From positions 75,005,376 through 75,069,375 of the forward strand of contig OY754339.1 of the NCBI GenBank assembly GCA_963573305.1: a stretch of DNA of 64,000 nucleotides. The letters run 5' to 3'. Shown one piece after another: positions 57,346 through 64,000 of this stretch. Made by a program: the position numbers and the translations under genes. This DNA is from Pyrrhosoma nymphula. Lineage: Eukaryota > Arthropoda > Insecta > Odonata > Coenagrionidae. Numbering within the stretch: the first letter of the stretch is position 1; the number at the start of each line of letters is the position of its first letter. The notes under the pieces were generated by a model. That model did no database searches. It saw only the letters and a list, made by a program, of their open reading frames with translations, and was not told the DNA's origin.

Positions 57346-60070
57346 GGGGGTTATTTTGTAATCTCACTTAAGTGAGTATACGTCATAAAATGTGGAAAAT
57401 TACGTCATTTTTCGTAGTTCAACTCCGCAATCCAATCGGCGTGACCATCTTCGGCTCTCAAGTGGTGGACTGCAGGTCTATTTATTTGATTCATCCGCTC
57501 TTTCGACTCTTGATCCGAATCTTTCGACTCTTGATCCGCTTCATTTGCCTCCGAATTTCATTTGTTCCATCTCACCTGGGGGCCGATTCCATAACTTTAC
57601 GTTCGAGCGTAAGAGTCATTCCCGCTGGATTATGGGAATTCTATGGATAATAATTGCCGATCGCAATTCTATAACTCACGTTCGAACGTTTTTTGCCTCA
57701 CGCACGACTCCTCGGCTTCGACGTCAAAATACATGCCGAAGCGGCCATTATCGATCGAAGAACAGTTTATTTTGGTTTTTAATTTGAATGATATTTGAAG
57801 AAGTATCTCAGTGTGATATATTTTGTGAACTACAAATCATTTAAAACATACCATTCTTTGACTTTAAATGTGAATTGTGAGATAATTATCGTTATATTGG
57901 GAGATAATTTCGATCGCACGTCTTGTTTTGGGTTTTTAGCTGTGACGATTTAATGAAAATTATCCCAGTGGTGCATTTAATTTAAAGTTTTAAATAAAGT
58001 TTGCATCACTAGGTTTCCTTATGCAAGAAACAACCGTGTCATATTGGTGATAAAATTTAAACGAAGGTTTTTCATGTGTTTTGATTGTGTACATTGAGGC
58101 ATGCCAGTGATTACAGGTATTATTTATGTGCTTCGCTGGATAGCGTGTGTCTAAGTGGTAAGATATATACGTTATTTGCTAGACTTGTTCTCATTAAATA
58201 ATGTGTTATGACAGGAATGGTATTAAAAGTGTAACAAATACGCAGTAAGTGTTGGAGAAGACGTAACATCAATCAGTTCGTTGTTTTCACTATTACCTAA
58301 ATTAAGATGTGGAATCTATTTGAATTGAAGTGAAGTTGGCGACTAGGTGAATTGCTCTTGTCTTTTAAATGTGCCTGTCAAAGTCCCAGTGAATGGATAA
58401 ACAGTGAAGTGTTTTATTATTCCTCATTCAGTGAATTTTGCCTTCCCAAGTGTCACCTTTTAATTTCATTGCATTGTTGTGTCCAGCGTGATTTTTTTGA
58501 AATAATTAATCCGTCTGCGTTTAAGGCAGATGATGACTAATTAGCAATAGGCATTAGGATTTGTCCTGGGCAGGGATTGCTGTGTCATTTTAGAGTATCT
58601 TAAATTATGTGTGTGATTGTTTACGTCCAAGTTAAAGGGTGATGATTGTTTTGTCTACTTAATGCAATGTACCTTGCTTCATTATGCTTCATTCAGTAAA
58701 TTTTATCATCTCAAACCTTATCTTTTCATTAACTCCACTTGATGTCATTAGCAAGTATTGTTCCTTAATTTGAGTGCCGCTGTGTGTTCCTGGAGAAATA
58801 GTGGAAATGATTAAAAGCTGCCTTGTATATCTCACGGTAGGTAATCATATACGAGATTATTCTACAAGAAATACCACGAAAGCTCTTGACAGGCGGTGAA
58901 CGGTCTTGTAAAAGTGAGTTATATATGTATTTCTATTAGATTAGATGGGGCGAAGGTTGTGTTTAAATTGTTATGATAGTTGAGGAGTACGTTTGATAGG
59001 AACAAGCTAGAGGATAGTATTTCAGAATCAATGAATATCCTAATCAACTTATGTCCGAAGTTATATGCCAAGGTGTCATATATACGTCGGAGTGTAGTTT
59101 TGGAACATTATCTTAGAAGTGAACCATAGAACATTAGTTTGTTTAGATGACGAGAAGTATCAGGCGTGATGTCGTGGAATTTCAACATAATAAACGCAGA
59201 AATTGCAATTTTCACTAGTAAAAATGCACTCTTCTGCCAGTGGAAAATGGCATATTCTGTCATCGGTATTTAGATGACTGTTATTTTTCTTTCAGCCCGA
59301 GATCAAGTTTATTTATGAGGGAAAGCGTTGTTTTTTGAGTGGATCACAAGATGTTATGATCGACAGGAGACCGATGTCATTGAAATACATTATTTTTTAG
59401 AATTTTTCTGATGATAAGCTTGGAAATTTTGATCACCCGTCTGAAATATATAGTGTTTCAGAATCCAGTAAAGACGATTGGAGTGTAATTGAAATATAAG
59501 AGGCAATTCAAGCAGACGTATATGCCAATCTAAGCAGACGACATTACAGTTGAATCCGTAAAAGTCATAGAATGGCAAGTAATTAGGAAATAATTAATCC
59601 AATGAGAACGCATTTAGGGCAGTATATAGCGTTTATAGTACTCGTGAGGAAGTAAAGTTCAATTTTTCAGACATTGCAATGCTTATTTAAATTAATATTT
59701 TTCAAAATTATTCAAAACAAGTGCAGACACTCCAATTTCAGCTCATTGCGCATGCGTAGAAGAGAAACAAGTGCAAACTATGCTGTAAATCTGACAACAC
59801 CGTAACGTTCGATGTTCTGCTTAACGATCGGTCTTATAGAATCGCTCGTTGGTCTTCACTCGAATAAATTGAGCTCGACCGTAGGTGATCGGATCCCTAA
59901 CGTTCGAACGTCAGCCAAGTTATAGAATCGGCCCCCTGTAGTTAGGAACGTGAAATGGAGCCACCATCGGACCTTTGCCGATCGTGAGCCGATCATTAAA
60001 AGAGAGCGAAACGGATCTCCCGCCTTCCCGCAAGGAGCCATTAAAAAGGTGAGATTACAAAATAACCCCC
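57346..60070. mobile_element. Outer Harbinger-like TIR element (contains another)
   Basis: Left end gggggttattttgtaatctc then ac, and the same sequence on the opposite strand from 60070. CTG flanks both ends (57343-57345 and 60071-60073). A 3-bp CWG-type duplication fits PIF/Harbinger insertion. Apart from the nested element (57579-59935) it keeps only about 230 bp on the left and 135 bp on the right, without a transposase, so it was a short non-autonomous element before the second insertion. Confidence 0.75.
57579..59935. mobile_element. Inner Harbinger-like TIR element, 2.36 kb
   Basis: Left end ggggccgattccataactt and right end, on the opposite strand from 59935, ggggccgattctataactt differ at one position. 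Both are flanked by CTG (57576-57578 and 59936-59938). Subterminal cgttcgaacg/cgttcgagcg and cgatcg motifs occur on both sides. The interior (57790-59750) is AT-rich with only short frames, so it seems non-autonomous, unless a spliced gene is hidden. Superfamily assignment rests on the 3-bp duplication and is tentative. Confidence 0.75.
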
Positions 60071-60109
60071 CTGGGAAGGCTTACAAGTTAGTTCGGAAAC
60101 GTGGATGTA

Positions 60110-60510
60110 TTCGAAGCAGCCATATTAGCAATTATACAACAAAAAGGGAGGGAAGGAAGTTAGTTCTGAGAGGGCAGTGGAGGGAGAGGGAGGATGGAAG
60201 GGTGGGTTTGGGGGAGGGGGATAGAGAGGAAAATGTGAAGGAGGGAGGGGGGAGATAGTAAGACAGAAAGTAAGAAGAAGAGGAGGGAGATAAGCGAGGA
60301 GAGTAAGTAGAAAGTTGCGTTCAAGTGTGTTGATAAGGCGCTCAAGGGTTCGTCAAAAGGTGAAGTCACGGGAGGGGAGGGGAGGGGTGTGAGTGAGAAG
60401 GGGAGGGGGGAATGGGTTTTTGAATACACCGACCGACCAACGGCCAAACGGTGGGGAAACACAAAGAAATGCAGATAACAAAAGAGACCTCGCTCTCTCT
60501 CTCTCGAAGA
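60110..60510. repeat. Purine-rich (GGA/GA) tract
   Basis: 60140-60420 is almost all G and A on the plus strand (ggaggg, gggagg, aagaag repeats), followed by a short (TC)n at 60490-60504. Frames here are compositional. Confidence 0.65.
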
Positions 60511-61765
60511 AACTATCGTTCCCGTAGACGCACAACAGTCAAGCCATTAGACACGTGTCCTAGGACACGCCACATATAACGTTCACGGAGGAGGCAGAAC
60601 TTCATGGTAGTTACCTGTGTGAAGTGCGAAATCTAGGATAGGAAGGCGCAATTGGAATATTTAGGCTAAGTAGGGGAAGGGAGAAATGGAAGGGCAACAA
60701 CATAAACAGCGTAGGACTTAAGTGATAATTTACATATCATCATACACGAAGGATTTAAATGATCATACAATGAACATTTATTTCCATACCCCAGGGGATG
60801 ACTGCTTGCATAACCGCTGGAGTATTTATTTCGCGATTGTCTACGTAGAATTACGGTGCATATCTAACACGAGGATAGTTGTTACTCGCGCAAATAAAGT
60901 AATTTGAAAACTGATCATGTTCGCTTACTATGGTAATGCACTGTTTACTTACTGCGGTATTGCAATTTTCACTTTGGGGTGAGAAAATGGAACTGGAAAC
61001 TCACCTAGAACAAGAAGGAAAAAAATCAGTTTACATTGATATTTTACTCCAGGTATCAGATAATGCACTTTCAGAGATAGGTGCATTTTACTCAGAAATG
61101 AAGAGACCTCTATGCACTGAATATTCACAATATTAGCTATCAATACTACCAGTATTTTTAAAAATATTGGTGAAAGGAGGCAAAGACTAACATCATTCAT
61201 CATCAATGTGAGCTCATACTATGTCATAAAATACTAAATAGTTCCTGCTCGGGCAGTGAGACAATATGACATGTAATATATGCATGTTATCACAAGCAAC
61301 ATTGACGCTTCCCAGATTAGATTCAGAAGCAGTAAAAGCTTGACAACGAAAATCTATTTTACAGTAACACAGAAATACAGTAATTACAATATAAATTATC
61401 TCGTTTTCCTTCGGCTGTTCGAAAATAATTTTCGCTACTACTTAATAATGACATTAACATTTAAGGAAAAACTATACTTATGTGCTTTGCTTCTGTGAAG
61501 CACATGCTCTCCCAGCCATATCTCTGGTACAAAATAAAACAAAGCACAGCTCCCTACTGCATAAGTGGTGCGGGTGCATAAGTACATGTGATAGCCGGTC
61601 CAGAACCTCAGGAAGATATATTTAATAAACATTTACATATTCATTGCAGCTTTTCACCTTCAACGCAATGACTTTCTGTAAGGCATACAAGATAATAGAA
61701 ATTTCCAGTTAAGAACATGTTAATCAGTTTCAGAATAGCCTGGTATTTTTACAAGCAGGTTTCTG
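60510..61765. other. Unassigned stretch
   Basis: Short frames only. Nothing recognised. Confidence 0.5.
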
Positions 61766-61767
61766 AG

Positions 61768-62640
61768 ATCTACATCTACATAATACCCTGCAAGCCACCC
61801 CAAGGGTGTATGGCAGAGGGTGAGTACTCACCAACATGCATTACACTATACCTACCCTAAAGTTAGTGTATCTACGACAAATGATGCACTAGCATACATC
61901 GCTAATGCCTGTCACGTGACGAAGCCTCACAAGCATGCACTACACTACAGGTATACTACCAATGTTAGAGGGACCGTTAGTATTTATGCATATTGCAGCT
62001 ACAAATACGGATAGAGATTCAAGAGCTATAGTGAAAACATACACAGCATGCTGTAAGTACTAGGTAGCAATAAGGGTACACGTATTAGGGAGAACTACTA
62101 CAACTACTAATAGCTACACTACCTATTGACAAACCTAGCTAAAAGTCTCATTGGCAGCTGTTATGGCCTCTTATCGTTCACGGGAAAAATGACATTTTAA
62201 ATCTGTCCGTTCTACAATCTAGTTCCCTAATTTTACTCTCATTATCTGATCTACCGTAGTATGTCGGATTTTGTAAAATATTATTAACGTCCTCAGAGAA
62301 TAAATCGCCCTGGAACTTACATAATAGATTCAGTCTAAATTTAAAACCGTCGGTCTGAAAGCGATTCCCATCCCAGTTGTTGCAAAAGTTCAGTAGCACT
62401 AACGAATGTATCATAACGGTCTTTAACGTATATTACCGATCTACGCTGCACGCGTTCTAACTCAATTTCCAAGCCTATATCATAAGGATCCCAAATACTT
62501 GCAGCGAATTCCGAGTGGGGTCTAACAAGGGAGAAGTAGCTGATTTCCCTAACTTTATCGTCGCACTCATCAAGTACTCTTTTAAAAAATCCCAATTCAC
62601 GATGAGAATATAGGCGTGGATAGAATAGGATATAGACGTG
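61768..62640 (-). pseudogene. LINE family Y 3' fragment, copy 1 (longest)
   Basis: The minus strand from 62595 reads FSLVRPHSEFAASIWDPY, ERVQRRSVIYVKDRY and LLQQLGWESLSDRR, then after a one-base shift RLNLLCKFQGDLFSED, YYGRSDNESKIRELDCRTDR and FKMSFFP. This is the standard order after the palm in CR1/Jockey-group reverse transcriptases (RPhlEYas-WdPy, vQRra, LgW-sL-RR). Then come a 3' UTR and the tail gcaagccaccccaagggtgt / tacatctacataatacc near 61768. The catalytic region is missing (5' truncation at about 62640) and the frameshift disables it. Confidence 0.85.
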
Positions 62641-64000
62641 GATAAGGGTAAAAATTACATTGGCAACAGAGACAGCGAAAGATTATTACTCCCTGCCATT
62701 CCGAACCATATGCAACGAAATTTGTCATTTCAGTAAATAGCTCTTGAACACTCAGTCATCTACCAGCAGAGCATTCCCAGGGACGCTCAGTGGCGATGGC
62801 AGAATGCCTAAAGACCTTCATCCGAAGCACCAGAATAATGAAGTTGGGCAGGCACCTAAGATTGAGAGAAAGATTAAAGAAATAAATTCGACACGTAGAG
62901 ATAATAAACGTCCTCACTGTTTCTGCAAAAGACTAATAACTTTGAATGAAATATGTAACCCGGGCGCACATGATACTTATTTCAGCGCGACATCTGAACA
63001 AGAATACATAGGCCTCTGCAATAACTTCTTTATTGTAACCCGTGAGCCACCACAAATTTTTGTTTTACAAACCAAAAAATTGTTCGACGCATGTGCTCTA
63101 AGCTCGCACTTATATTAGTTGATCCTATTTCGTTGATCATTCTGAGTCAAAAATTGGAATATGGAGAAAGAGCTTATGAAACTCTCATGACCCTCTCTTT
63201 ATCTCTCTCTCTCACTCTCTCTCTCTCGTATTTTGTCTCGAGGGGGATCGATAAGCCAACACAGAGAAGCAGTTTCATTGCTTTCATCCTAATTCATGCA
63301 ATCACTCAGTAACATTTTTTCTTTTCCACAGAGATTTCTTTACTACTCGCAGGACCTAATTGGATTATATCTAGTTCCTCAAACATCCCCTTCACCAATG
63401 GGGTGTTAATACTTCTAATTACCGTAAAATTAAGTGCGTCCTTTCAAACGCTAAATAGCCTCTTTCTCTGACTTGCCTATTCCATTTGCGCACCATGGAG
63501 GGAAGGAAACAATTTAATCGTCAGCATAGCGTTGCGCAGTGTATGCTGTTGCATCAAAAAGGGGTAAAATTGAGATACCTCTAACACCGATGTCCTATGG
63601 TCAAACATTTTGACAAAACTTTGACCAAACGGATTGGAGAATTGTGTGATAGGTGTAATGTGAAAAAAGTTTAATATAATTCTAATAATTTGATTGATTG
63701 ATGGCTATTAATCAAATAACCTTTGCCTCAAATAGGAATCATTCGGTATTCAAATCCGTTAGATCGAATTTTTTGCCAAAGCTTTTACTTGGGGACATAT
63801 GCTCACGTGTTAATGACCGAGGGTGAAAAATCGCACCTTTCCTTTTCAAAAATCCAAATTATGAGACATGTTAGTGGATGTGATGAATAAGGGGTGGAAC
63901 ATTTTATCGTCAGCCGGAAAATTTCATTTCCTTTAGCCCAAAACACAGACAAAAGAAGGAAATAAACACTTGAGGCAGCATGTCTTGCTTCGAGCAGCCG
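62640..64000. other. Unassigned stretch with (TC)n
   Basis: A 124-codon plus frame (62744-63118) has no recognised domain. A (TC)n-type microsatellite is at 63194-63230. The final 700 bases are AT-rich with nothing recognised. Confidence 0.45.

Noticed and set aside
62744..63118. 124-codon plus-strand frame as host gene
   Set aside because: No domain recognised and no evidence of splicing or conservation from sequence alone.

Overview
The window looks like repeat-rich, gene-poor nuclear DNA from an arthropod, most probably an insect. It has no operons, no bacterial gene spacing and no long open frames. It carries decayed non-LTR retrotransposons, a Penelope-like element with a GIY-YIG endonuclease, several cut-and-paste DNA transposons with identifiable target-site duplications, tRNA-derived SINE-like units and long (TA)n arrays. 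I found no host protein-coding gene, rRNA or functional tRNA that I would defend. Species cannot be fixed from the sequence alone.

Layout. 0-6.2 kb: unique DNA, GC-rich low-complexity blocks and one Penelope-type tail with a hammerhead-like motif near 4.72 kb. 6.2-8.1 kb: a fold-back element, then a LINE 3' fragment bracketed by an inverted repeat. 10.3-11.3 kb: the Penelope-like copy with linker, GIY-YIG domain, inverted ends and a hammerhead-like motif. 15.0-17.3 kb: a 1.9-kb TIR transposon inserted in a LINE remnant. 17.5-17.8 kb: a fold-back unit with a good hammerhead core. 21.3-21.7 kb: LINE remnant. 22.1-23.5 kb: a hAT relic filled with nested palindromes and TA arrays, including two opposed tRNA-like sequences. 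26.8-27.8 kb: two outward-facing Penelope-type tails and a hAT-like MITE. 31.9-32.0 kb: RNase H fragment of a LINE. 36.1-36.4 kb: second hAT-like MITE. 37-40 kb: palindromes, a tRNA-like head and a dispersed repeat. 40.6-51.3 kb: four plus-strand remnants of one LINE family, a CpG-rich block at 45.9 kb and a 0.7-kb TIR element holding a coding-looking frame and a minisatellite. 52.7-62.6 kb: minus-strand LINE remnants of a second family, and two Harbinger-like elements nested one in the other inside a dispersed repeat.

How parts relate. Fragments of LINE family Y and related tails lie on the minus strand; fragments of LINE family X lie on the plus strand. The most striking theme is fold-back units whose two arms end in outward-facing Penelope-type 3' tails, several with hammerhead-like cores and nearly all without reverse transcriptase. 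They recur at about 10.3, 17.5, 23.0, 26.8, 34.4 and 53.6 kb, with smaller palindromes at 37.7 and 39.6 kb. This is the best candidate for an under-described system here. All calls come from reading by eye; no database search was run.
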